From positions 1 through 22,863 of the forward strand of contig CAZXKQ010000029.1 of the NCBI GenBank assembly GCA_964641395.1: a DNA stretch of 22,863 nt, written 5' to 3'. Shown in pieces: positions 6,156-14,104 of this stretch; positions within the stretch are counted from its first letter, which is position 1, and every line of letters starts with the position of its first letter. The notes beneath the pieces were generated by a model that searched no databases, was not told where the DNA came from, and worked only from the letters and a program-made list of their open reading frames with translations. The stretch is from CANQBR01 sp964641395 (GTDB lineage: Bacteria; Bacillota; Negativicutes; Acidaminococcales; Acidaminococcaceae). A program made the position numbers and the translations under genes.

Positions 6156-8102
6156 TTACTCATCTTGGCTGATGGCGCCCTTCCGCTTGTTAAGGCGCTG
6201 CCAAATGAAGGCCAGCACTAAGAGGGCCACGCCGACAATGTCGGTTATGGTGCCCGGGATGATCATGCAGATGCCGCCTACCATGAAGACGGCGCGCTGG
6301 AAGATATTCAGCACATTCTGGCAGAAGCCGATCATGGCGATGGACACGCCCCACATGCCTACTACGGCGGTGAAGGCCGCATAGCAGATAGAGAGGGTGG
6401 TAGCATTGATCATCAACAGTTCGGGGGCCAAAACGAAGATGTAGGGCACGATGAAGGCCGCAATGGCCAGCTTAGCCGCAATAACGCCGCACTTCATAGG
6501 ATTGGCGCCGGCGATGCCTGCACCGGCAAAGGCAGCCAGGGCTACAGGCGGGGTAACGTCAGCGACGATGCCGAAGTAGAAGGCGAACATGTGGGCGGCC
6601 AGCACCGGCACCTTCAGCTGGATCAGGGCAGGAGCCGCAATGGTGGAGGTGATGACGTAGTTAGCCGTAGTAGGTACGCCCATGCCCAGGATGAGGGAGG
6701 TGAGCATGGTGAAGAACATGGCCGGCAACAGCATGCCGCCGGAGAGGTCTAGGAGGGCGGTAGCCACTTTCAAACCTACGCCGGTCTTGGTAACCACGCC
6801 GATGATGATGCCGGCGGTGGCGCAGGCGATGAGCACGCCCAGCACCCCTTTAGAACCCTCGATGAGGCCTTGGACGATTTGCAGAGGAGAGATACGGGTG
6901 TTGGCCCGCAGGCAGGAGCAGACGATGGTGAGCAGGATGGCCGCCAAGGCTGCCCGCATGGGGGTGTAACCGGTAACCAGCAAGTAAACGATGGCGATGA
7001 GGGGGATGGCCAGATGGCCCTTCTCCATTACCAGATTCTTGAAGTTAGGCAGCTGATCCCGGGGGGTGCCCTTCAAGCCGTACTTTTTCGCCTCGTAGTG
7101 CACGCCCAGCCAAACGCCGATGTAGTACAGCACAGCCGGGATGACTGCGGCCTTGACTACTTCAAAGTAGGGCACGCCTACAAACTCGGCCATCAGGAAG
7201 GCGGCGGCGCCCATGATAGGAGGCATCAACTGGCCGCCGGTGGAAGCCGCAGCCTCTACGGCGCCGGCGAACTCAGGCCGGTAGCCTAGCTTCTTCATCA
7301 TAGGGATGGTGAAGGAGCCGGTGCCTGCCACGTTGCCCACCGAGGAGCCGGAAACGGTGCCCATCAGACCGGAGGAGAGCACGGCTACCTTGGCAGGGCC
7401 GCCAGCTGCCCAGCCGGCAATGGCGTTGGCGATGTCGATGAAGAAGCGGCCCAGGCCGGTGGTCTCCAAGTAAGCGCCAAAGAGGATGAAGAGGTAGATG
7501 AAGGTGGACGATACGCCCATAGGCATACCGAAGATACCCTCAGTAGTGTAGAAGAGGTGGTCGAACATCTCCTGGACGCCCACCCCCCGGTGAGCCAGGA
7601 TGCCTGGCACATAGGGGCCCATAAAGGCGTAGACCAGGAACAAGAAGGCCACGGTGATCATGGGCCAGCCCACTACCCGGCGGGCGGCCTCGAAGATCAA
7701 GATGGTGCCGATGATGCCGATGATGAAGTCCGTCTGGGTGTTCAACCCTGCCCGCAGCACCAGCTCGTCGTAGAAGACTACGATGTACATAGCGCAGCAG
7801 GCGCTGACAACGGCGAAGATCACATCTAGAGGATGCATGGAGTGCCGCGACCAAGAGCTCCTAGCCGGATAGAGCAAGAAGATGAGCAAGAAGCCGAAGG
7901 CTAGGTGGATAGCCCTCTGCAACATAGCGTCCAAGATGCCGAAGGTGGCGGTGTACAGCTGGAAGAGGGCGAAGAGTATGCAGATGGCGGAGATGATCTT
8001 GTCCCACAGGCCGGTCATCTCCCTTTTGTTTGACTCCTTATCAAACTTTTGCAACACCTCTTCCGCCGTCATCTCAGTCTTGGGAAGATCTTGAGCAGAC
8101 AT
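6156..8102 (-). CDS. TRAP transporter fused permease, TAXI type (648 aa)
   Basis: The membrane part of a TAXI-type tripartite (TRAP) transporter, in which the small DctQ-like and large DctM-like subunits are one chain. It moves a substrate, typically an organic or amino acid, into the cell using an ion gradient and the extracytoplasmic receptor encoded upstream. The first 200 residues contain several hydrophobic helices (DctQ-like part); the remaining 450 form the many-helix DctM part with the family stretch GSSVGNVAGTGSFTIP. Length is normal for fused permeases. GAGGAGG precedes the ATG at 8100-8102. It is the third gene of the operon, 26 bases after the DUF1850 gene. The hairpin at 6075-6115 follows. 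The substrate cannot be read from sequence. Confidence 0.94.
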   Translation of the reverse strand: MSAQDLPKTEMTAEEVLQKFDKESNKREMTGLWDKIISAICILFALFQLYTATFGILDAMLQRAIHLAFGFLLIFLLYPARSSWSRHSMHPLDVIFAVVSACCAMYIVVFYDELVLRAGLNTQTDFIIGIIGTILIFEAARRVVGWPMITVAFLFLVYAFMGPYVPGILAHRGVGVQEMFDHLFYTTEGIFGMPMGVSSTFIYLFILFGAYLETTGLGRFFIDIANAIAGWAAGGPAKVAVLSSGLMGTVSGSSVGNVAGTGSFTIPMMKKLGYRPEFAGAVEAAASTGGQLMPPIMGAAAFLMAEFVGVPYFEVVKAAVIPAVLYYIGVWLGVHYEAKKYGLKGTPRDQLPNFKNLVMEKGHLAIPLIAIVYLLVTGYTPMRAALAAILLTIVCSCLRANTRISPLQIVQGLIEGSKGVLGVLIACATAGIIIGVVTKTGVGLKVATALLDLSGGMLLPAMFFTMLTSLILGMGVPTTANYVITSTIAAPALIQLKVPVLAAHMFAFYFGIVADVTPPVALAAFAGAGIAGANPMKCGVIAAKLAIAAFIVPYIFVLAPELLMINATTLSICYAAFTAVVGMWGVSIAMIGFCQNVLNIFQRAVFMVGGICMIIPGTITDIVGVALLVLAFIWQRLNKRKGAISQDE

Positions 8103-8128
8103 CTGGTGTTAACCTCCTCATATATCAA

Positions 8129-8674
8129 TTAAAGCGCAAAATACTCCCGCAGCCAATACTGGTAGCGGTGCTCCACCCTGATGTCGATGGCAGAGCCGTG
8201 ACCGAAGATGCCTACTAGGTCGTAAGAAGTCGAGCCGTGGTGGATGTGCTGCATGGCCTGACGGGCCACCCGCAGCTTCAGCTCCCGGTAGTGCCGGTTC
8301 TGCACCTGCAGAAAGCGGCCGTCCCCTGTTTGGCGCACCACTCCGTCGGCGGCAGAATAGGGGTAGCCCCAGCCCTGGGATTGGAAGATGGTATGGGTGA
8401 GGGTCAGCTCCCCTGCTCCCTCCACCCGGTAATATTCCAACCAGGGGGAGCGCTCCACCGAGTGGGTAAAGGCTATGTGCCAGCTATCCCCCGCCTCTGT
8501 AGGGAAGTACAGGCTCTTGCCCCCCTCCCCTGCCAGGGTGACCACCAGGCCCCAGCCGTAGCAGGCCAGGCCGGCCAAGGCCACAGCCAGCGCCACCAAC
8601 ACTATGCAGATAGTCTTTGGGAAAAAAGACCGGGAAGCGGCCCTCGCCGGCTCCCGGTCTTCAACACACGGCAT
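8129..8674 (-). CDS. DUF1850 protein of the TAXI-TRAP operon (181 aa)
   Basis: DUF1850 proteins are regular companions of TAXI-type TRAP transporters; their role is not established. Residues 1-21 are polar and positively charged, 22-39 form one membrane helix (ICIVLVALAVALAGLACY), and the rest should be outside the cytoplasm. The family signature is seen as AFTHSVERSPWLEYY (68-82), with H71 and S72. It follows the receptor gene by 57 bases and precedes the permease by 26. The ATG at 8672-8674 has only a weak ribosome site (TTAGGAAG at a longish spacing). Codons 5-18 coincide with a strong terminator-like hairpin. No good start exists downstream of that hairpin that would keep the membrane helix, so I keep this start. 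Confidence 0.85.
   Translation of the reverse strand: MPCVEDREPARAASRSFFPKTICIVLVALAVALAGLACYGWGLVVTLAGEGGKSLYFPTEAGDSWHIAFTHSVERSPWLEYYRVEGAGELTLTHTIFQSQGWGYPYSAADGVVRQTGDGRFLQVQNRHYRELKLRVARQAMQHIHHGSTSYDLVGIFGHGSAIDIRVEHRYQYWLREYFAL
8622..8661 (-). terminator. Terminator-like hairpin inside the start of the DUF1850 gene
   Basis: On the minus strand AAGACCGGGA (8652-8661) pairs perfectly with TCCCGGTCTT (8626-8635). The 16-base loop adds about six more pairs, and a run of six T residues (8622-8627) follows. This is a textbook intrinsic terminator shape, placed 13 bases after the first base of the DUF1850 start codon and 71 bases beyond the receptor stop. It could lower transcription of DUF1850 and permease relative to the receptor; that is inference. 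Confidence 0.65.
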
Positions 8675-8731
8675 AACCTAAGCTTCCTAACGAACCTATG
8701 TACTTATGATACTGTGCTTCCAGCCTACGGC

Positions 8732-9709
8732 TTATTTCTCTTTGAAGAACTTGTCTGCGCCGGGATGCAGCTTAACAGACATGCCGTCCATAGCAGTCTC
8801 TTTGCTGATTACAGCAGCGGCGGAATGGGACTGTTTAATCCGATCCAGATTGCTGAAGATGGCCTTGGTGATGTCATAGGCGGTCTTCTCATCCATCTTG
8901 TCGGTTACGCCCAGCATGCAGCGGATGGCCAGGGCGGGGCAGTCAGCATCTTGCTTAGCATAGGTGCCCTTCTTGATGTTGATCTTGGTGTAGAAGGGGT
9001 ACTGTTTGATGATGCCATCAGCCTTGTCAGCATCGATGGGGATCATCTGCACGTCGTTCTGAGCGGCGATGTCCTGGATGGCAGCGGTGGGGAAGCCGGC
9101 GGTGGTGAAGGCTACGTCAACGTTGCCGTCTTTCAGAGCGCTGGCAGCTTCACCGAAGGACAGGTACTGAACCTTTACGTCATTGTAGGTGATGCCGTAA
9201 GCGGCCATGATCTGACGGGCGTTGCACTCAGTGCCGGAGCCGGCGGCACCAACGGCGATGCGTTTGCCTTTGAAGTCGTTGATGGTCTTGATGCCGGTCT
9301 TCTTCAAGGTTACGATCTGCACGGTCTCAGGATAGAGGGTGGCGATGCCCAGCACGTTGGGAACCTTCTTGTCCTTGAACATCTCAGCGCCGTTAACGGC
9401 GTAGTAAGCGATGTCGTTCTGCAGGAAGGCGATCTCAACCTTGCCCTCTTTCAGCAGGTTAACATTGGCTACTGCGGCGCCAGTGGACTGGGCGGAAGCA
9501 TTAGCCCCGGGGATGTTCTTGTTCAATACATCAGCTACAGCGCCGCCGATAGGATAGTAGGTGCCGGCAGTGCCGCCAGTAGCGATGTTCAAGAATTTTT
9601 GGGCTGCAGGCTTCTTATCCTCGGCCTTTTTGTCGCCGCCGCCACCGCAACCAGCAACAACAGAAGCCGCTACAGCCAAGCCTAGTACGGAAACTAAGAG
9701 TTTTTTCAT
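8732..9709 (-). CDS. TAXI-family TRAP solute receptor lipoprotein (325 aa)
   Basis: The extracytoplasmic substrate-binding protein of the TRAP transporter encoded downstream. A lipoprotein signal is visible: residues 1-20 are basic then hydrophobic, and the lipobox SVVAGC puts the lipidated cysteine at C21, followed by a glycine- and lysine-rich tether. The mature part begins with the TAXI hallmark IATGGTAGTYYPIGG (about 42-56) and contains the family stretches RIAVGAAGSGTECNARQ and YLSFGEAASALKDGNVD. Length is normal. AAGGAGGG sits 7 bases before the ATG at 9707-9709. It is first in the operon, as usual. Characterised TAXI receptors bind ligands such as glutamate or other carboxylates; the ligand here is unknown, but the GGT gene in the same window makes glutamate a reasonable guess (inference). 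Confidence 0.94.
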   Translation of the reverse strand: MKKLLVSVLGLAVAASVVAGCGGGGDKKAEDKKPAAQKFLNIATGGTAGTYYPIGGAVADVLNKNIPGANASAQSTGAAVANVNLLKEGKVEIAFLQNDIAYYAVNGAEMFKDKKVPNVLGIATLYPETVQIVTLKKTGIKTINDFKGKRIAVGAAGSGTECNARQIMAAYGITYNDVKVQYLSFGEAASALKDGNVDVAFTTAGFPTAAIQDIAAQNDVQMIPIDADKADGIIKQYPFYTKINIKKGTYAKQDADCPALAIRCMLGVTDKMDEKTAYDITKAIFSNLDRIKQSHSAAAVISKETAMDGMSVKLHPGADKFFKEK

Positions 9710-9777
9710 GGATTTTCCCTCCTTGATTTCTTAATAAGCGCACGACTGACCTCGGACACACTCCAGGCCTGCAGCTT

Positions 9778-9786
9778 ATTATCTCA
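9778..9786 (-). promoter_or_regulatory. Possible extended -10 promoter of the TAXI-TRAP operon
   Basis: Minus strand TG-A-GATAAT, an extended -10 element about 70 bases upstream of the receptor start. I see no convincing -35 box at proper spacing. Confidence 0.35.
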
Positions 9787-9955
9787 CTTCTACTTCTAGA
9801 TAAAATGTAAAAATCCTGCAAACTTTTGCGGGTATCGGCCTCTTTCCCTAGATAAATTTTTACCGCCCCCTCCCCTGGAAAACCCACTGGCAAGGAGGGT
9901 GGAAGCTAGTTACGGCAATGGCAGAGGCCCCCTGCCTGGCAGGTGGAGGAGGCAG

Positions 9956-10318
9956 CTACATGAGGGTGGTGCCGCCCTCCGCCCCCTCCTCTTGGAAGAT
10001 GAAGGCAGGAGAAGGATAGTAGAATTCACAGTGGTCGAAGTTGACCGTCTCGGTGGCGAAGCGCCTTAAAAGGGCGTAGGCCGTCCGCTCTTCAAAGTCG
10101 ATTAGGTTGTCCTTGTTGATGTCTGCATCCTCCACTACCACGTAGAGGAAGGGAGGCACCTGGGGAGCGTCGGCAGGCACCTGGGAGCGGTCCAGGGGCA
10201 GGGAGGGCAGCACCCGTAAAAAGCCCTTAATATTGCCGTAGGCGTCTGACAGGCGGCACCGGTAGACATTGTCGTAAAGAGTACGGGCCACCTGTACCTG
10301 ATAAGCATCTGAAGCCAT
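9956..10318 (-). CDS. Small protein with an EF-hand-like loop (120 aa), unknown function
   Basis: I do not recognise the family. Residues 66-77 (DINKDNLIDFEE) fit the 12-residue calcium loop of EF-hands: acidic or amide ligands at 1, 3 and 5 (D66, N68, D70), D at 9 (D74) and E at 12 (E77), with N instead of the usual G at position 6. No signal peptide or membrane helix is visible, so it is probably cytoplasmic. AAGGAGG lies 7 bases before the ATG at 10316-10318. It is the last gene of a four-gene operon, 14 bases after the P-loop/Asp23 gene, so it is surely translated with it. Calcium or metal binding is inferred from one motif only; a single isolated loop could be chance. Confidence 0.75.
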   Translation of the reverse strand: MASDAYQVQVARTLYDNVYRCRLSDAYGNIKGFLRVLPSLPLDRSQVPADAPQVPPFLYVVVEDADINKDNLIDFEERTAYALLRRFATETVNFDHCEFYYPSPAFIFQEEGAEGGTTLM

Positions 10319-10332
10319 ACGCTTCCTCCTTT

Positions 10333-11175
10333 TCAGCTGGTTTTTTCTACCACCTTGGGCCTGGGCGCCAGGCTGCGGATGGTTATATTCACATTATTGA
10401 CGTTCATCGCGGTCATGTACTCTACCCGCTGCTTGATCTTCTCCTGCAGGGCCCGGGTGACGTCGAAGACCTTGGCTCCATAGTAGAGGACCAGGTCCAT
10501 GCTGATGACGATGCCCCGGCCGTTGCCGCTCCGCCGCCGCACGCTGACCCCCCTCAACCGCTGCACGTTGCCGTCCTTGGCGGCGATGAGGCGGATGATG
10601 TCCTCCACCGCGCTGTCCGACACCAGCAGCTTGCCGTAAAAGCTGAAGGGAGGCCGGACGATGCTCCTGTCCCCTTCCCTAGGCTCCCCATCGCTGGCGA
10701 AAAGGTTGTAGGGCAGGTCGGCAAAGTAGCCGGTAAAGTGGGGTTTCAGCTCCACATTAGGCACCGGCACCACGTGCTTGCCGTAGTGGAGCCGCTCATA
10801 GCGGGCCTTCTTGATCTCCGCCTTGGTCACCACCTGGTTGATGTAGACCCGCTGGATAGGCTCCGGCAGGCCTAAGCGCTCCAGGATGCGGTTCACCATG
10901 TTGTCAGAGGTGGCGATGACCAACAGCCGCCTAATGTCGCTTTTGGCCAGGGCCAGCTGCACGTTGCGGGCGTGCTCCGGGTCGGTGAAGATGGCCCGCT
11001 TCACCGCCTGGATCTTGTTATCTTCATTCTTGGCGGAGACCCCGGCCAGGATGTGGGTGCCCTTGATCAGCAGGCCGTCGTCGATGATGGCATCGCAGCC
11101 GTGAGCGTAGGCCACATTCACAGCCCGGTGGGACTTGCCTGTGCCGCTAGGCCCGACAAAGGCTACTACTTCCAT
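10333..11175 (-). CDS. P-loop NTPase fused to an Asp23/Gls24-like domain (280 aa)
   Basis: Two parts are visible. Residues 1-170 form a P-loop nucleotide-binding domain with Walker A GPSGTGKS (8-15), an acidic pair IIDDG (30-34) where a kinase-like metal site may lie, and a basic lid-like region. Residues 178-270 resemble the Asp23/Gls24 fold: FYGKLLVSDSAVEDIIRLIA, then VSMDLVLYYG-like strands (here ISMDLVLYYG) and VNNVNITIRSL at the end. Asp23/Gls24 proteins of Bacillota are linked to envelope stress and membrane attachment; the fusion to a P-loop is unusual. AAGGGGAG precedes the ATG at 11173-11175. The gene lies 15 bases after the M17 peptidase gene and 14 before the EF-hand-like gene. I infer a regulatory or envelope-linked ATPase; no reaction can be assigned. 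Confidence 0.82.
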   Translation of the reverse strand: MEVVAFVGPSGTGKSHRAVNVAYAHGCDAIIDDGLLIKGTHILAGVSAKNEDNKIQAVKRAIFTDPEHARNVQLALAKSDIRRLLVIATSDNMVNRILERLGLPEPIQRVYINQVVTKAEIKKARYERLHYGKHVVPVPNVELKPHFTGYFADLPYNLFASDGEPREGDRSIVRPPFSFYGKLLVSDSAVEDIIRLIAAKDGNVQRLRGVSVRRRSGNGRGIVISMDLVLYYGAKVFDVTRALQEKIKQRVEYMTAMNVNNVNITIRSLAPRPKVVEKTS

Positions 11176-11190
11176 GCTCTCCCCTTCCTG

Positions 11191-12699
11191 CTAGGCCTTG
11201 GCCTCAGCAGCTGCCAAACTTTCGGCCAGGGCGATGAGGGTGAGGGTGCCGAAGCCGCTGCCCCCCTTGCTCTTAAAGCCGGCAGCCTTCTCGCAGCTGG
11301 CCGTGCCGCCGATGTCCAAGTGGGCCCAGGGCAGGGTGGCAGGGACGAAGCTGCCGATGAAGAGGCCGCCGGTAATGCAGCCGCCCCCCGCCTTGCTGGC
11401 AGAGTTCACCAGGTCTGCCACCTCCCCCTTGATAGCCTCCTGGCAGTCAGGAGGGGTGGGCAGCTGCCACCACAGCTCCCCGGCCCGCCGGCCCACTTCC
11501 TTAATCCGGTAGGCCAGGCCGTCGTCAGAGGCGATGATGGCGCCTGTCTCCCTGCCTAGGGCGGTGATCACTGCCCCGGTCAGGGTGGCGATGTCAACTA
11601 TGCGGCAGGCTCCCTGCCGGGCCGCATACCAGACTGCGTCAGCCAGGGCCAGCCTGCCCTCCGCGTCGGTGCTGATTACTTCAATGGTCTGGCCGCTGGC
11701 GGCGGTGACGATGTCCCCAGGCCGCTGGGCTCCCCCGCCCGGCATGTTCTCCGCACAGGCCAAGATAGCCAGGAGGTTGATAGGCAGCTTAAGCTCTGCT
11801 ACCGCCTTGATAGCCCCTAGCACCGCGGCCGCCCCGGCCATATCATCCTTCATCTCTCCCATGTTGGCGCTGGGCTTGAGGGAGAGGCCGCCGCTGTCGA
11901 AGGTGATGCCCTTGCCTACGAAGGCGGTGTAGGGGGCCTCCCCTGCTCCCTGGTAGCGGAGGGTGATGAGCCTGGGCCCCTGGTCGCTGCCCTGGCCCAC
12001 GGCTAAGAGGGCGCCGCAGCCTAGGGCCTCCAGGGCCTTGGGCTCCAACACCTCGCAGCCTAGGCCTAAATCTTTAGCCACCTGGCGGCACACTGAGGCC
12101 AAATCTTCCGGGCCCAGCTTATTGCCCGGCTGGTTCACCAAGTCCCGCACCAGGCTCACCGCCTGGGCCTTGTACTCTGCCCGCTGCAGGGCCGTCTCTG
12201 CCCCCTCGCAGCTGTTCACCAGCCCTAGCTGGCAGCTGGGGGCCTCCTCCACCTGGCCCTTGTACAGGTTGAAGTTGTAGGCTCCCAGGTAGAGGCCCTC
12301 GGCCACAGCTTCCACATAGTGGGCCCGCTTAGGGTTGAGGAGGATGGGGGCCAGCAGGAGGGCCTTGGAGCACTTGGCAGCCCTTAGGGCCCGGGCCGCC
12401 TCCCCGCCCCCCTGCCTAAAGGCGGGAGGCTTGCACTCGCTGCCCCTGCCGCAGCCCACCACCAGGAGCTGCTGCAGGCGGCCGCCGCTGAAGAGGCGGC
12501 AGCTGGAGACGGTGCCGATCTTAAAGGGCTCCTCCTTTTGCTGCAGCAGGGCGGCCACTCCCTGGAGCACCGGCTCAGGCAGGCCTAGCTTGCCTAAGCT
12601 GGCCTGGCACTCTTGACAGAGGAAGAAGACCAGGGCAGGGGCCTGCTCATAGGCGGCCTGCTCCTGGGTTATGCTGGTGATGTGGATATTGTTGACCAT
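11191..12699 (-). CDS. pepA: Leucyl aminopeptidase, M17 family (502 aa)
   Basis: A cytoplasmic two-metal exopeptidase that removes N-terminal amino acids from peptides. All key residues are visible in the C-terminal catalytic domain: K263 and D268 (VGKGITFDSGG), K275 (SLKP), D286 (DDMAGA), and D345, E347 and R349 in STDAEGRL, where most relatives read NTDAEGRL. The N-terminal 160 residues form the usual variable macro-like domain. Length is normal. GAGGGG lies 7 bases before the ATG at 12697-12699. It is second in the operon, 10 bases after the NlpC/P60 gene; together they suggest cleavage of wall peptides followed by their digestion inside, which is inference. The DNA-binding role of E. coli PepA should not be assumed. 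Confidence 0.94.
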   Translation of the reverse strand: MVNNIHITSITQEQAAYEQAPALVFFLCQECQASLGKLGLPEPVLQGVAALLQQKEEPFKIGTVSSCRLFSGGRLQQLLVVGCGRGSECKPPAFRQGGGEAARALRAAKCSKALLLAPILLNPKRAHYVEAVAEGLYLGAYNFNLYKGQVEEAPSCQLGLVNSCEGAETALQRAEYKAQAVSLVRDLVNQPGNKLGPEDLASVCRQVAKDLGLGCEVLEPKALEALGCGALLAVGQGSDQGPRLITLRYQGAGEAPYTAFVGKGITFDSGGLSLKPSANMGEMKDDMAGAAAVLGAIKAVAELKLPINLLAILACAENMPGGGAQRPGDIVTAASGQTIEVISTDAEGRLALADAVWYAARQGACRIVDIATLTGAVITALGRETGAIIASDDGLAYRIKEVGRRAGELWWQLPTPPDCQEAIKGEVADLVNSASKAGGGCITGGLFIGSFVPATLPWAHLDIGGTASCEKAAGFKSKGGSGFGTLTLIALAESLAAAEAKA

Positions 12700-12709
12700 G
12701 ATCTACCCC

Positions 12710-14014
12710 TCACTTATACTCCACTGCGCTAGTCAAAGCGTTGAGAAAACTTACTCCGCTGGCCCTGGACAGGCTCAAGTCGCTGACCACCACCTGCATC
12801 ACCCGCAGCCTCTCCCCGCCCTCGTAGCAGGAGCCTAGGGAGTGGATGCAGTAGGGTATGCCGCTGGAAGAGCCTAGGTAGATGACGGCGTGACCGTTCA
12901 TAAAGAGGGGGCTGCCTGGCTGGAGCCTGTTGATGATGCCTAGGCGGCCGGCCTCCCCCAGCCCCTCTGCCATCTGGTGGCGCTGGCCGGCGGTGAGCTC
13001 CTGCTGGTCCGCATCCCGCGGCAGCCTGATGCCCACTACCCGGTAGATGTTGTAGACGAGGCTGGAACAGTCTACGCTGTTCTTCAGGCCGCCCCAGCCG
13101 TAGGGGGCTCCGTACCACTTATAGGCCGCCCGGATGATGTTGTTGGCGGTATAGGGCAGGTAGCCTAGGTGGACCCGGGGGTTGCTCTTCAGGATCTGCA
13201 CCTGCTCCCACTCCAGCCGGCCGTCCTTGCCTCTGGTAGGGGCGTTGAGCTTGTACACCCCCTCCGTCTCTTCCTTGATGGGCAGCCTGGCTCCCTGTTG
13301 GTAGCGCACCTGCTCCGCCCCCGTCTTCAGGAACAGCTCCCTATCGGTCACTACCAAGAACTTCTCCGGCTGCAAGTACTGCAGCCAGGTACTGTGGTCC
13401 ACAAAGGCCACGTCCTGGCGGGAGAGCCAGCCGCAGTAGTTGGCGGCCTGGACGAAGTAAAAGTGCAGGTTGGCGCTGTCGTGGAGCACTGCCACTGGCT
13501 CCATAGGATCCAGCACTGTCTGCTGCAATACGTCGAAGTCCATGTCCCCCGGGGCGTAGAAGAGGCCCTCCCCGGTAGGCAGGGCCCGCAGGTTGGCCTT
13601 GCGCACGCAGAGGCCGTAGCGGACCTGCACCGTCTCCGGCACCTTGTCCACATTAGTCAGCCCCCGCAGGATGTTCTTGTAGTTGTCGCTGACCAGCAGG
13701 CCGGCCCGGTAGAGGTCGTCCTCCAGCACGGCGTAATCGCCCATCATGGACTTCACCACTTCCCCCTGCACCGTAGCCGGGTAGTTCACCAGGTCCACTA
13801 CTGAAGGGGAGGCGGCCACCACCTGGCGGTTGAAGTTCTCCACGGCGGCAGGGCTCAACACCACTTGGTCACCCTTAGGATTGTTGTCCGTCCAATGAGC
13901 CGCAGACTGGAATTGGTCAAAGTGGCTGATTCCGGCGGCGGCCACAGGCAGGGCTGCTCCCAGGCAGAGGGCACCCGCTAGCAGGAGCGCCCAGAAGGTT
14001 TTTGCTAATCTCAT
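12710..14014 (-). CDS. Secreted SH3/NlpC-P60 cell-wall peptidase (434 aa)
   Basis: A peptidoglycan endopeptidase, probably cutting between D-glutamate and the diamino acid of stem peptides. A signal peptide covers the first 28 residues (hydrophobic ALLLAGALCLGAALPV, then AAAG). The middle holds SH3-like segments (near VRKANLRALPTG and CGWLSRQDVAFVD), as in the SH3-domain NlpC/P60 group. The catalytic domain starts near residue 290 with the cysteine of VDCSSLVY (C316), H375 in GHAVIYLG and H391 in CIHSLG. The start is placed at the ATG 14012-14014 because GAGGAGG (14021-14027) directly abuts the ATG at 14018-14020 and is 6 bases from this one. It is the first gene of the four-gene operon. I found no clear promoter; the preceding terminator lies about 45 bases upstream. 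Confidence 0.9.
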   Translation of the reverse strand: MRLAKTFWALLLAGALCLGAALPVAAAGISHFDQFQSAAHWTDNNPKGDQVVLSPAAVENFNRQVVAASPSVVDLVNYPATVQGEVVKSMMGDYAVLEDDLYRAGLLVSDNYKNILRGLTNVDKVPETVQVRYGLCVRKANLRALPTGEGLFYAPGDMDFDVLQQTVLDPMEPVAVLHDSANLHFYFVQAANYCGWLSRQDVAFVDHSTWLQYLQPEKFLVVTDRELFLKTGAEQVRYQQGARLPIKEETEGVYKLNAPTRGKDGRLEWEQVQILKSNPRVHLGYLPYTANNIIRAAYKWYGAPYGWGGLKNSVDCSSLVYNIYRVVGIRLPRDADQQELTAGQRHQMAEGLGEAGRLGIINRLQPGSPLFMNGHAVIYLGSSSGIPYCIHSLGSCYEGGERLRVMQVVVSDLSLSRASGVSFLNALTSAVEYK

Positions 14015-14059
14015 CTTCATCCTCCTCTGGCCCGGCGGCCTCTCTCTGATTTATGGTAG

Positions 14060-14091
14060 AAAAAAGGTGTCTAGGCCTCACTAGACACCTT
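14060..14091 (-). terminator. Rho-independent terminator after the CGGC-domain remnant
   Basis: Perfect 11-bp stem AAGGTGTCTAG/CTAGACACCTT (14064-14074 with 14081-14091), six-base loop, and six T residues on the minus strand (14060-14065). It separates the truncated gene at 14105-14386 from the NlpC/P60 operon. Confidence 0.85.
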
Positions 14092-14104
14092 AATTATAGG
14101 CTTT

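Noticed and set aside
8237..9685. A 482-codon open frame on the plus strand opposite the TAXI receptor and DUF1850 genes
   Set aside because: It is antisense to two well-supported genes, crosses their intergenic gap and shows no recognisable protein; GC-rich codon bias creates such frames.
9817..9834. A small hairpin with a following T-rich run as terminator of the operon ending at 9956
   Set aside because: The stem is short, contains a mismatch and has a tiny loop; the distance of over 120 bases from the stop makes it unconvincing.
9925..9945. A CCTGCC/GGCAGG motif resembling a third copy of the 41-bp hairpin repeat
   Set aside because: Only the core of the stem is shared; flanks and loop differ and there is no T run, so it is not a copy.
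13169..13804. A 211-codon plus-strand frame opposite the NlpC/P60 gene
   Set aside because: Antisense shadow of a clear gene; its low-complexity, histidine- and valine-rich translation is typical of reversed GC-rich coding DNA.
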